A DNA stretch of 64,000 bases from Aminivibrio sp. (GTDB taxonomy: Bacteria > Synergistota > Synergistia > Synergistales > Aminobacteriaceae): assembly GCF_016756745.1 (NCBI RefSeq), contig NZ_JAESIH010000043.1, positions 1 to 64,000 on the forward strand, in the 5' to 3' direction. The notes beneath the pieces were generated by a model. That model made no database searches. It worked only from the letters and a program-made list of their open reading frames with translations, and was not told the DNA's origin. The position numbers were made by a program, and so were the translations under genes. Shown in pieces: positions 34,979 through 42,297 of this stretch. How positions within the stretch are numbered: position 1 is the stretch's first letter; every line of letters starts with the position of its first letter.

Positions 34979-35146
34979 TCAGGGGTTTCCCAAAGACCAC
35001 CCCAAGATGGCGATAGTCCCTGCCCCCACGATATCAATAACACCCTTGAGGGGACTCCCCAGCCGGATTCTTCTGAACCCGAGCAGAACCAGCACAGCGG
35101 AGCAACCGTACAAAATCAGGGGAGCCACGGAATGGGCAAAAAACAT
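34979..35146 (-). CDS. 55-residue two-helix membrane protein
   Basis: A short but well-formed gene. GGAGG lies 10 nt before ATG 35146, and 55 codons end with TGA at 34979-34981. The product has a hydrophobic helix APLILYGCSAVLVLLGF, a basic turn RRIRLGS, and a second helix GVIDIVGAGTIAILGW. It resembles small integral membrane proteins, but I know no family. It stands alone between the PpiC gene and a palindromic element. Confidence 0.6.
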   Translation of the reverse strand: MFFAHSVAPLILYGCSAVLVLLGFRRIRLGSPLKGVIDIVGAGTIAILGWSLGNP

Positions 35147-35216
35147 TCTCTATCGTCCTCCTTCGGTTGGCCTTCATATTGACTCCGGCCCGAAGGATTG
35201 TCAATACCGTGAAAAG

Positions 35217-35263
35217 CCTAAATCCGCACCCCAGCGGGGAGTGTCACCAGTGCTCGCTTGGGC
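35217..35263 (-). repeat. Palindromic element fragment, copy C
   Basis: One end only: CCTAAATCCGCACCCCAGCG then GGGAGTGTCACC and CTCGCTTGGGC, matching the outermost 45 bp of the reverse-oriented copies. The rest of the element is missing. Confidence 0.75.
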
Positions 35264-35586
35264 CGCCGGATGCGGCTCCGGACCTCCAGGGAGGAAACAA
35301 CCCAGGAAGAAGTGGACGCCTTCTTCGGAAGCGGCCGCCAAACATCCGGCAGCTTCACGGCGCGGAGATACCTCGAATACCTCGCCGGGAAGGGGGGTGG
35401 CGTAAATCAGTTTCGATTGCCGCACCAGCGGACGGCCCCTGCCGGTCTCGAACAAGCCATGAAAGAGGCGGCAAAAAACATGGCTCCTGAAGGACTCCTA
35501 TTTTTCTCTACGCCCACATTTCCGAGGTGGACCGCCTCCTCCCCCCGACATACAAAAGGAATGGGGCCCCGGAAGTTTCCCGCCCC
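35264..35586. other. Region without a recognisable intact gene
   Basis: Several frames have short protein-like pieces. One is TSREETTQEEVDAFF in a plus frame, reminiscent of the end of a class V aminotransferase; another is LYAHISEVDRLLPP. None has a start, ribosome site or continuity, so this is probably decayed coding DNA. Confidence 0.4.
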
Positions 35587-36414
35587 CTAGCGGAGCCTCA
35601 GACGGGTAAACTCGTCATCAGCGAGGTCGATCCACAGGAGCTGCTCCGAAAGAACCGTTCCCTTCCCCGTGAGGAGCTTCACAGCCTGTGCACACTCAAG
35701 GGCCGCCACAAGCGCCGGGGTGAAGGGAGGATTGCCTGTTTCCGTCTCGACACCCGTATCCGATTCGCCCGCCAGGTAGCCGGTAAGCGTCTCGTCCCCC
35801 GGGAGCACGACGCCCACCTGGCCCCAGAACCCCGCGATGGCTCCGGAAACCAGAGGAATCCCCCGGGAAGCGCACTCCGCAAACAGCACCCTCCGGGATG
35901 TGAGGCTGTCGAGACAGTCCACCGCCAGATCCACGCCTTCGAGAATTCCCCCCGCCGTAAAGGAGTCGAAGCGGCACTGCCTTCCCTCGACATCCACGGC
36001 GCCGTTGATTTCCATGGCCCGTGCCGCCGCTGTCCTTGCCTTTGACTTCCCGAGCAGTTCTTCCGTTGCAAGGAGCTGCCGGTTCAGGTTCGTTTCGTCG
36101 AAAACATCGCCGTCCACAAACACGAGGCGACCCACCCCCGCCCGGGCCAGCAGGTCACCCACGAGCCCGCCCAAACCTCCGCAGCCGATGACGGCCACGC
36201 AGGACGAGAGCAGGCGAAGCTGACCATCGGGACCAATCGTTCCCATGCTCCGGATGTACCTCGACGGAACGTAGCCGTTTTCGAGACAATAAATCTCAGC
36301 TTCGGCGGGGGACAGACCTTCCATGGCAGCGGCCTTCCTGAGCTCGAGAAAGGAGACCATTTTCCAGGAACCGACCGCTTCTGCGGAATACGCCACTGTA
36401 TCAAACCAGCTCAC
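35587..36414 (-). CDS. ThiF/MoeB/HesA-family E1-like adenylyltransferase
   Basis: A 275-residue enzyme that adenylates the C-terminal Gly-Gly of a ThiS/MoaD-type protein. ATP-binding GCGGLGG (near 80), then the FVDGDVFDETNLNRQ motif with the Arg finger, and DCLDSL lower in the fold are all present. The CxxC zinc pairs of classical MoeB are absent. It sits back-to-back with an aldehyde:ferredoxin oxidoreductase, and a MoaD gene follows that enzyme, so activation of MoaD for tungstopterin synthesis is likely. GTG start with GGAGGTGAG upstream. The N-terminal 60 residues form an extra helical segment. Confidence 0.85.
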   Translation of the reverse strand: MSWFDTVAYSAEAVGSWKMVSFLELRKAAAMEGLSPAEAEIYCLENGYVPSRYIRSMGTIGPDGQLRLLSSCVAVIGCGGLGGLVGDLLARAGVGRLVFVDGDVFDETNLNRQLLATEELLGKSKARTAAARAMEINGAVDVEGRQCRFDSFTAGGILEGVDLAVDCLDSLTSRRVLFAECASRGIPLVSGAIAGFWGQVGVVLPGDETLTGYLAGESDTGVETETGNPPFTPALVAALECAQAVKLLTGKGTVLSEQLLWIDLADDEFTRLRLR

Positions 36415-36455
36415 CGGAACTCACCTCCGTTTCTGGAATTATACAGGAAAGATTA

Positions 36456-36713
36456 CCCTAAATCCGCACCTCAGCGGGGAGCGTTACCGGGGGCCCCTTG
36501 GGCGGAAAGTGCGGATTGTCGTCCGTGACAACTGCCCGGGCGCGTCCCGCGGCTCCCTGCGTTCGCCTGCTGCCTGCCTGTGAAACCGACATCCGTGTCG
36601 GTTTCACTCACCTCGGGCGCCCCCCCAGGGGATAATCTCTTCGCCCCCGGGGAGGGCGAATTCACCGTATGCCCGGCTACGCTCCCTCTCCCTGAAAAAC
36701 TAACGGATTTAGG
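36456..36713 (-). repeat. Palindromic element, copy D
   Basis: A full copy of about 258 bp in reverse orientation to copy E. It starts CCTAAATCCGC and ends ACGGATTTAGG, and includes the ACCGACA...TGTCGGT hairpin and the GGGCGAATTCACCGTATGCCCGG block. It separates the E1-like gene from the AOR promoter, which begins 11 bp after its end. Confidence 0.88.
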
Positions 36714-36723
36714 AATACAATAA

Positions 36724-36750
36724 TTGACAGAATTCACGAATTGGTATAAA
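36724..36750 (+). promoter_or_regulatory. Promoter of the AOR leader
   Basis: TTGACA (36724-36729) and TATAAA (36745-36750), spacer 15. TAAAAA, two bases further, gives spacer 17. It lies about 215 nt before the AOR start codon, upstream of a structured leader. Confidence 0.6.
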
Positions 36751-36799
36751 AAGTAACAGGGAGAGCAGAATTATTCCCCGAAAAAGAATAGGCCTTCGA

Positions 36800-36911
36800 C
36801 CTGCACAGTCTCACGAAGATTCTGCAGGCACTGGGTCCGGAAAGCGATTTCCAGACCTGCCGAGTTTGCAAAGGAGGATCAGCCGGCTTCAGCCGGTGGT
36901 CCTCCTTTTTT
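36800..36911 (+). ncRNA. Structured AOR leader with terminator (candidate riboswitch)
   Basis: Three helices lie in series before the AOR gene. Hairpin 1 is 36800-36828 (CCTGCA/TGCAGG, extended after one mismatch). Hairpin 2 is 36833-36858, GGGTC-GGAAA closed by a GCGA tetraloop. The third is a strong composite terminator, 36870-36911 (AAAGGAGGA/TCCTCCTTT enclosing CCGGC-TTCA-GCCGG, then T-run). The leader, GNRA loop and terminator are seen directly. That it senses molybdenum/tungsten cofactor, as Moco-type riboswitches do, is inference from the downstream enzyme. No peptide with diagnostic codons was found in it. Confidence 0.6.
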
Positions 36912-36965
36912 CATTTCAGCCTTTTCAAAACACAGGAAGCACAAAATCAAGGAGGCGAAGAGATT

Positions 36966-38765
36966 ATGGACAAGTTCGGCAAAGTACTGCGCATCAATCT
37001 CTCCAACGGAACCGTCGCGAGGGAGGAGCTCTGCGAAAAGACTCTGAAGGACTACATCGGGGGCCGAGGATACGCCACGAAGGTGCTTTACGATGAGCTC
37101 CCCATCGGCACTGATCCTCTCTCCCCCGAGAACAAGCTCATTTTCGCCAACGGCCCCCTTACCGGCAAGGGAGCTCCCTCCGCCGGACGGTACATGGTCA
37201 TCACCAAGAGCCCTCTCACGGGATACATCGCGAGCAGCAACTCCGGCGGATTCTGGGGAGCCGAGCTCGCCAGGGCGGGCTGGTTCATGATCATTCTTGA
37301 GGGCAAGGCCCCCAAACCCACCTACATCTGGATCAACGACGACAAGGTGGAGCTTCGGGACGCCGCCGCCGTCTGGGGCAAGGATAGCCACAAGGCCACC
37401 GATGCCCTTCTCGAGGCCGTGGGTGATCCCAAGGCGAAGGTCACCTGCATCGGCCCTGCCGGTGAAAGGCTCTCGAAGATCGCAGCCGTCATGAACGACA
37501 AGAACCGTGCTGCCGGCCGCAGCGGCGTCGGTGCCGTCATGGGCTCCAAGAACCTCAAGGCGATCGTGGTCAGGGGCAGCGCCCGTCCGTACGTTGAAAA
37601 CCAGGACGAGATGAAGGCCGTCCTCGCCGGGGCCATGGAAAAACTGAAGACCAACCCCGTCACGAGCCAGGGCCTTCCCACCTATGGAACGGCAGTCCTC
37701 GTGAACATCATCAACCAGCTCGGCGCTTACCCCAAGAACAATTGGCAGGGAGCCTACTTCCCCGAGGCGGACATCCAGTCCGGCGAAACTCTCGCCAAGA
37801 ACTTCCTCACCAAGAGATACTCCTGTTTCGGCTGCCCCATCGGCTGCGGCCGGGTCACCAAGGTCGGAGACCGCGAAGGTGAAGGGCCTGAGTACGAGAC
37901 CATCTTCGCCTTCGGCGTCTGCTGCGGCGTCAAACGGCTCGAACCCATCATCGAGGCCAACTATCTCTGCAACGAATACGGCCTCGACACCATCAGCGCG
38001 GGCGTCACCATCGCCGCCGCCATGGAGCTCTACGAAAAGGGATTGATCAAAAAGGAAGAACTGGAAGGCGGCCCCGAACTTCGCTTCGGCAACGAAGACG
38101 CCGTCACCTACTGGACGAAAAAGATGGGTCTCGTGGAAGGGCTCGGCAAGAAACTCGCCGAGGGCTCCTACAGGCTGTGCGAAATGTACGGCCATCCCGA
38201 GTTCTCCATGACGGTCAAGAAGCAGGAGATGCCCGCCTATGACGGACGGGTCATCCAGGGAATCGGCCTGAACTACGCTACGTCAAACCGGGGCGGATGC
38301 CACGTGAGAGGCTACACCATTTCCCTCGAAGTCCTCGGCCTGCCCGAGAAACTCGACCCGGTGGACATCAGCACGAAACCCACGTGGGTCATGATTTTCC
38401 AGAACCTCTCAGCGGCCATCGACGCTTCCGGCGTATGTCTCTTCACCTCCTTCGCCCTCGGAGCGGACGATTACGCAGCGTTCCTCAAGGCAGCCACTGG
38501 TTTCGATTATGACGGCACCGCGGTCCTGCAGGCAGGAGACCGCATCTGGAACATCGAACGGATGTTCAACCTCCGGGAAGGCCTCGATCCTGCGAAGGAA
38601 GACACCCTGCCCGACAGGCTGCTGAAAGAACCCGTTCCCGACGGCCCCGCAAAGGGAATGCTCAGCCGCCTTCCCGAAATGATGCCCGAGTATTATAAGG
38701 CCCGCGGATGGGATGAAAAGGGCGTTCCCACCGATGCCAAGCTCCAGGAACTGGGACTGAGGTAA
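36966..38765 (+). CDS. aor: Aldehyde:ferredoxin oxidoreductase (tungstopterin enzyme)
   Basis: A 599-residue cytoplasmic enzyme that oxidises aldehydes to acids with ferredoxin as acceptor, useful for 2-oxoacid- and amino-acid-derived aldehydes. The 4Fe-4S ligands are Cys287, Cys290 and Cys294 (CFGCPIGC) and Cys491 (GVCLF). The N-terminal domain has YIGGRGYATKVLY and the GPLTG and SNSGGFWG segments that wrap the bis-pterin. The length is normal for AOR/FOR. AAGGAGG is 8 nt before the ATG. Transcription is probably controlled by the upstream leader. No dedicated ferredoxin gene adjoins it, unlike the second AOR at 49388. Confidence 0.93.
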   Translation: MDKFGKVLRINLSNGTVAREELCEKTLKDYIGGRGYATKVLYDELPIGTDPLSPENKLIFANGPLTGKGAPSAGRYMVITKSPLTGYIASSNSGGFWGAELARAGWFMIILEGKAPKPTYIWINDDKVELRDAAAVWGKDSHKATDALLEAVGDPKAKVTCIGPAGERLSKIAAVMNDKNRAAGRSGVGAVMGSKNLKAIVVRGSARPYVENQDEMKAVLAGAMEKLKTNPVTSQGLPTYGTAVLVNIINQLGAYPKNNWQGAYFPEADIQSGETLAKNFLTKRYSCFGCPIGCGRVTKVGDREGEGPEYETIFAFGVCCGVKRLEPIIEANYLCNEYGLDTISAGVTIAAAMELYEKGLIKKEELEGGPELRFGNEDAVTYWTKKMGLVEGLGKKLAEGSYRLCEMYGHPEFSMTVKKQEMPAYDGRVIQGIGLNYATSNRGGCHVRGYTISLEVLGLPEKLDPVDISTKPTWVMIFQNLSAAIDASGVCLFTSFALGADDYAAFLKAATGFDYDGTAVLQAGDRIWNIERMFNLREGLDPAKEDTLPDRLLKEPVPDGPAKGMLSRLPEMMPEYYKARGWDEKGVPTDAKLQELGLR

Positions 38766-38807
38766 GACCGGCTGACAGGGGGCTCTCCCACGGAACCGGG
38801 GGAACCC

Positions 38808-39088
38808 CCTGAATCCGCTAATTTTTCAGGCAGAGGGAGCGTCGCCGGGCATACGGTGAATTCGCCCTCCCCAGGGGCGAAGAGATCTCGCTCCGCGCTC
38901 CTTGCGGAGAGGCCCCTGGGGGAGGGCGCCTGAGGTGAGAGAAACCGACACGGATGTCGGTTTCACAGGCAGGCAGCCGGCGAAAGCAGGGAGCCGCGGA
39001 ACTCGCTTGGGCAGTTGTCAAAGGCGACAATCTGCACCCCCCGCCCAAGCGAGTTCCGGTGACGCTCCCGCTGAGGTGCGGATTCAGG
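38808..39088 (+). repeat. Palindromic element, copy E (longest)
   Basis: 281 bp with terminal inverted repeats CCTGAATCCGC and GCGGATTCAGG. In order: GGGAGCGTCGCCGGGCATAC, GGTGAATTCGCCCTCCCC with a paired GGGGGAGGGCGCC, the AACCGACA...TGTCGGTT hairpin, and a GAACTCGCTTGGGC/GCCCAAGCGAGTTC stem enclosing TTGTC/GACAA. No ORF of note. It sits 42 bp after the AOR stop. Confidence 0.9.
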
Positions 39089-39124
39089 TCTTCATTTCAA
39101 TGTGGATTTTTTCGCCTTTTCAGT

Positions 39125-39213
39125 TATAATGATCGTACCTCTCTGGTGACGGGTTGTGCCTTCCTAAACACTACCTTACCACTGTTCTCCGAACAGTCCA
39201 GAGAGGTTTTTTA
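39125..39213 (+). ncRNA. Candidate small structured RNA with own promoter and terminator
   Basis: Perfect TATAAT at 39125-39130 (weak -35 TGTGGA). A 10-bp closing helix follows: ACCTCTCTGG at 39137-39146 pairs with CCAGAGAGGT at 39198-39207, and T6 comes next. Inside are GGTTGTG/CACTACC (about 39152-39175, one mismatch) and CTGTTC-TCC-GAACAG (39182-39196), which gives a three-way junction. There is no ORF. It could be a riboswitch-like or trans-acting RNA of about 75 nt. It ends before an independent moaD promoter. I do not recognise a known RNA family. Confidence 0.55.
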
Positions 39214-39220
39214 TTTTTTA

Positions 39221-39235
39221 GGGTGCGGATTCAGG
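39221..39235 (+). repeat. Palindromic element end fragment
   Basis: GGGTGCGGATTCAGG, the right terminus of the element family, follows directly after the small RNA's terminator. The small RNA thus lies between a full copy (E) and this stray end. Confidence 0.6.
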
Positions 39236-39249
39236 GGGCCCTTTCACTC

Positions 39250-39278
39250 TTGTAAAACCCTCCGTTTTCGGATATCAT
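39250..39278 (+). promoter_or_regulatory. Promoter of moaD placing the start at the AUG
   Basis: TTGTAA (39250-39255), 17-nt spacer, TATCAT (39273-39278). Transcription would begin at about 39284-39286, that is, at the ATG of moaD. Confidence 0.55.
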
Positions 39279-39284
39279 GCACCC

Positions 39285-39557
39285 ATGATAAAGGTATTGT
39301 TTTTTGCCACCATCCGGGATCTCACCCGGGAAAAAGAAACCATGGCAGAAGGTGCCGATACCGTCATGGAACTCCTTCTTCAGCTATCCGACCGCTACGG
39401 GCGGGAGTTCCGGGAAGAAGCCCTTGACGGGGAGGCGGTCTCCGACAGAATTATCGTTCTTGTCAACGGGCGGAATATCGCCCACACCGGGGGAGGAGAA
39501 ACCCGCCTCGCCGAAGGGGACACCGTAGCCATCTTCCCCATCATCGGGGGGGGCTAG
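39285..39557 (+). CDS. moaD: MoaD/ThiS-family sulfur carrier (molybdopterin synthase small subunit type)
   Basis: A 90-residue beta-grasp protein ending in IIGGG, so the C-terminal Gly-Gly for adenylation and thiocarboxylation is present (a third Gly follows). The N-terminal MIKVLFFATIRDLT is typical of MoaD. It donates sulfur for the pterin dithiolene, which the two AOR enzymes here need. No ribosome site is visible. The promoter position suggests a leaderless mRNA. Its likely activating enzyme is the E1-like protein at 35587-36414. Confidence 0.85.
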   Translation: MIKVLFFATIRDLTREKETMAEGADTVMELLLQLSDRYGREFREEALDGEAVSDRIIVLVNGRNIAHTGGGETRLAEGDTVAIFPIIGGG

Positions 39558-39616
39558 CTCTCCCGCTTTGCCGGCGTAACAACCTGCCGGAACCACCCTG
39601 CAAAGGAGAAAACCAG

Positions 39617-40648
39617 GTGAAAAGGCCCGTCGAGCTTACCGATCTCCTGCGGTACCGCATTTTTTTTGTGCCCGAATTTTCCCCTGACGGCAGCACCGTC
39701 TGCTTTTTCGTCCACCAGGCCGACTAAGACAACAACGGCTACACGTCCAATCTCTGGATGTACGACCTTGTTTCAGACTCCCTCCGGCAACTGACGTCCT
39801 CGGGCAGGGAGAAAGCCTTCGAGTGGATGCCCGACGGTCGTTCAGTCCTCTTCTCCAGCGGCCGGAACGATGCGAAAAGACGGAAACGGCCCTCTACGTC
39901 ATCGACATCTCCGGCGGAGAGGCTGCGCACCTCCGCACCCTGCCGAGAGCCCTGTCCTCCCTCTCCCCCCTGGCCGACGGTTCCCAGATCGCCCTGGGCG
40001 TGGACGCCCCCCTTCGAGAACCCCTACGATGCGGACATGCATGCTGTTCTTCGACCAGGTCCCCTTCTGCTCCAACGGCAAGGGCAACGGCTTCGACGAC
40101 ATCAGGGGAAAATACGGTACCGTGGACTACGACGACCTTATGACCTTTACCGACTGGATCGTGGACAACATACCCTTCGTGGACGGAGAAAAACTTGCAG
40201 TTACAGGCGGATCCTACAGAGGCTACATGACAAATTGGATCATCGGCCACACGGACCGCTTCAAGGCCGCCGTCTCCCAGAGGAGCATCAGCAACTGGAT
40301 CTCCAAGATGGGCATCTCCGACATCGGATACTACTTCGTTCCCGACCAGCAAGGGGCCGATATCTGAAGCGACCATGAAAAACTCCGGCGGCACTCGCCC
40401 CTGAAATACGCCGACCGGGCGAAGACCCCTACCCTCTTCATCCATTCCGAGGAGGGCCACCGGTGCGAACTCACCCAGGGACTCCAGATGTTCACCGCCC
40501 TCAAGCTCCACGGCGTGGAGACGCAAATCTGCGTCTTCCGGGGCGAAAACCACGAGCTCAGCCGGAGCGGCCGTCCGAGACCAAGGCTCACCCGCCTGAG
40601 GAAGATGACGGAGTGGTTCGACCGGTTCCTCACCACCGGCGAAGAATA
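39617..40648 (+). pseudogene. Decayed S9 (prolyl oligopeptidase) family peptidase
   Basis: The start looks normal (AAAGGAG, GTG at 39617; beta-propeller opening FSPDGSTVCFFVHQAD). A TAA then follows at about 39725, frames change after 39870, and most of the propeller is gone. The catalytic domain resumes with FTDWIVDNIPFVDGEK and the Ser motif GGSYRGYMTNW, is interrupted by TGA at 40366, then continues with TPTLFIHSEEGHRCELTQGL and ENHELSRSG. Several lesions together exclude a working enzyme. Confidence 0.88.
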
Positions 40649-40651
40649 GCA

Positions 40652-40690
40652 AAAAGGGGCAGTCTCCCGAAAAACGGGCCCGCCCCTTTT
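40652..40690. terminator. Bidirectional terminator between the S9 remnant and ChrA genes
   Basis: AAAAGGGGC (40652-40660) pairs with GCCCCTTTT (40682-40690) around an inner CCCG-AAAAA-CGGG hairpin. Confidence 0.85.
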
Positions 40691-40713
40691 GTCCCTTCAG
40701 ACCTCCGCTGCGG

Positions 40714-41238
40714 CTACAACCCGAGCAGGGCCCCCGCCACTGCCCCCGCCACCACGAACAGGGCGGGGTGGATCTTCGTGAAAATCATCAGAAGCAGGGT
40801 CACCCCTCCGATGATCCACGTCAAAACCCCCGTCAGGGAACCGAAGGACATGTCGTAGGCTGCATAGGCGAGCAGGGCCACCACCACTGGACGGAGCCCT
40901 CTCAGCATGCTCGTGACCCTAGGGTTGCCGCTGATCATGGCCACAAACCTCAGGAGCAGGATCAGGACGATGACGCTCGGAAGCACCGTCCCCGCCAGGG
41001 CGGCAAGGGCTCCGAGGACCCCGTCCACGCCATATCCTATCACCACCGCCAATTTTGTCGCTATGGGGCCCGGGAGGGCATTCCCTATGGCCAGTATATC
41101 CACAAAGTCGGTGACGGACATCCACTGCTGGATGTTCACCACTTCCTCCTTGATGAGGGGCACCATGGACGGTCCTCCGCCATACCCCACACACCCTATT
41201 TTGAGAAAAGACCAGAACAACGCCAGGACCGCGTTCAT
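40714..41238 (-). CDS. chrA: Half-size chromate transporter-family protein (second of pair)
   Basis: A 174-residue membrane protein equal to one half of the two-domain ChrA. FLKIGCVGYGGGPSMVPLI and AIGNALPGPIATKLAVVIGY are the family motifs; about six helices. Half-size ChrA proteins usually occur as adjacent pairs that make a heterodimer, as here. They export chromate in some bacteria; in others the natural anion is unknown. ATG 41238 follows GGGGAGAG. Confidence 0.88.
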   Translation of the reverse strand: MNAVLALFWSFLKIGCVGYGGGPSMVPLIKEEVVNIQQWMSVTDFVDILAIGNALPGPIATKLAVVIGYGVDGVLGALAALAGTVLPSVIVLILLLRFVAMISGNPRVTSMLRGLRPVVVALLAYAAYDMSFGSLTGVLTWIIGGVTLLLMIFTKIHPALFVVAGAVAGALLGL

Positions 41239-41296
41239 CTCACACTCTCCCCTTCCGGGCAGGCATTCCCTTGCCGGCAACCATCTCGACCCGCCC

Positions 41297-41824
41297 CTAC
41301 AGCTTCAGCGCGATGCCCGCCACGGCCCCGGCCACGATGATCAGGGCGGGGTGAAGGGGCGTAAAAATCATGACTGCCAGGGAAACCGCGCAGATCACCC
41401 ACGTGGTCCTGTTTTTCAGGGCGTTCGGCCCCATATCCCAGGCAGCATAGGCGAGCATGGCCACCACCACTGGACGGAGGCCCCTCAGCATGCTCGTCAC
41501 CAGGGGGTTGTCCTTCACAAGGGAGACAAACCCCACCAGAACCAGCAGGGCCAGGGCACTCGGAAGAATGATGCCTGCAATAGCCACCAGGGCACCAGCC
41601 CACCCGGCCTTACGGTAGCCGATAGCGGCGGCCATCTTGGTGATGATGGGCCCGGGAAGAGCATTGCCTATGGCCAGGGCATCCATGAAATCCTCCGTGC
41701 CGATCCATTTCCGGCGCTCGATCACCTCGGCCTTCAGCAAAGGCACCATGGACGGGCCTCCTCCGTAGGCTACGGACCCGGTCTTCGCAAAGGACACGAA
41801 AAGGGCCAGAAGATCCTTTCCCAA
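41297..41824 (-). CDS. chrA: Half-size chromate transporter-family protein (first of pair)
   Basis: A 175-residue partner of the gene 58 nt downstream, with the same motifs (FAKTGSVAYGGGPSMVPLL and AIGNALPGPIITKMAAAIGY) and high similarity between the two, which points to a local duplication. The TTG start at 41824 is chosen because AAGGAGG lies 7 nt upstream; longer in-frame starts pass through this ribosome site. No chrR or other chromate gene adjoins. Confidence 0.85.
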   Translation of the reverse strand: MGKDLLALFVSFAKTGSVAYGGGPSMVPLLKAEVIERRKWIGTEDFMDALAIGNALPGPIITKMAAAIGYRKAGWAGALVAIAGIILPSALALLVLVGFVSLVKDNPLVTSMLRGLRPVVVAMLAYAAWDMGPNALKNRTTWVICAVSLAVMIFTPLHPALIIVAGAVAGIALKL

Positions 41825-41981
41825 AACAACTCCTCCTTCATTCCATTTCCTGATGTACGGCAAAAATGTTCCTGCGAAGAAGCCTTCGCAGGAACGGCGA
41901 CTCTCTCGGAACATCTCCCGTGTACTGTGCATTTTCGATTTTAGACGATCCTCCGGCATTTTTCAATCGGAAGGGTCTTCC

Positions 41982-42241
41982 CCTAAATCCGCTCCCCAGC
42001 GGGGAGCGTCACCGGAACTCGCTTGGGCGGGGGGTGCGGATTGTCGTTCGTGACAACTGCCCAAGCGAGTCCCGCGGCTCCCCGCGTTCGCCGGTTGCCT
42101 GCTTGTGAAACCGACATCCGTGTCGGTTTCTCTCACCTCAGGCGCCCTCCCCCCAGGGGATAATCTCTTCGCCCCTGGGGAGGGCGAATTCACCGTATGC
42201 CCGGCGGCACTCCCTCTGCCTGAAACATTTGCTGATTCAGG
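41982..42241 (-). repeat. Palindromic element, copy F
   Basis: A full copy of 260 bp, reverse to copy E. Starts CCTAAATCCGC, ends CTGATTCAGG. All internal blocks are present, with the CTCGCTTGGGC...GCCCAAGCGAG stem and ACCGACA...TGTCGGT hairpin. It fills the gap between the ChrA pair and the amidase gene, 56 bp from the amidase stop. Confidence 0.9.
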
Positions 42242-42297
42242 TCTTCTTGGTGACCCCGGGTCTGGAAATCACCCGGGAAGAGGGTTCCCGGCCGGCT

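Noticed and set aside
35268-35345. Possible class V aminotransferase C-terminus
   Set aside because: Only about 15 residues resemble the family end; no continuity or PLP-lysine region, so it is noted only as decayed DNA.
38808-39088. Element as an insertion sequence with transposase
   Set aside because: No ORF with transposase features; at 281 bp it is too short for an autonomous element.
36456-39235. Repeated hairpins considered as a CRISPR array
   Set aside because: The copies are about 260 bp, widely spaced and in both orientations; no regular short repeats, spacers or cas genes.
40364-40369. TGA in the S9 gene as a selenocysteine codon
   Set aside because: It is not at a catalytic or Cys position, no SECIS-like hairpin stands out, and other lesions show a pseudogene.
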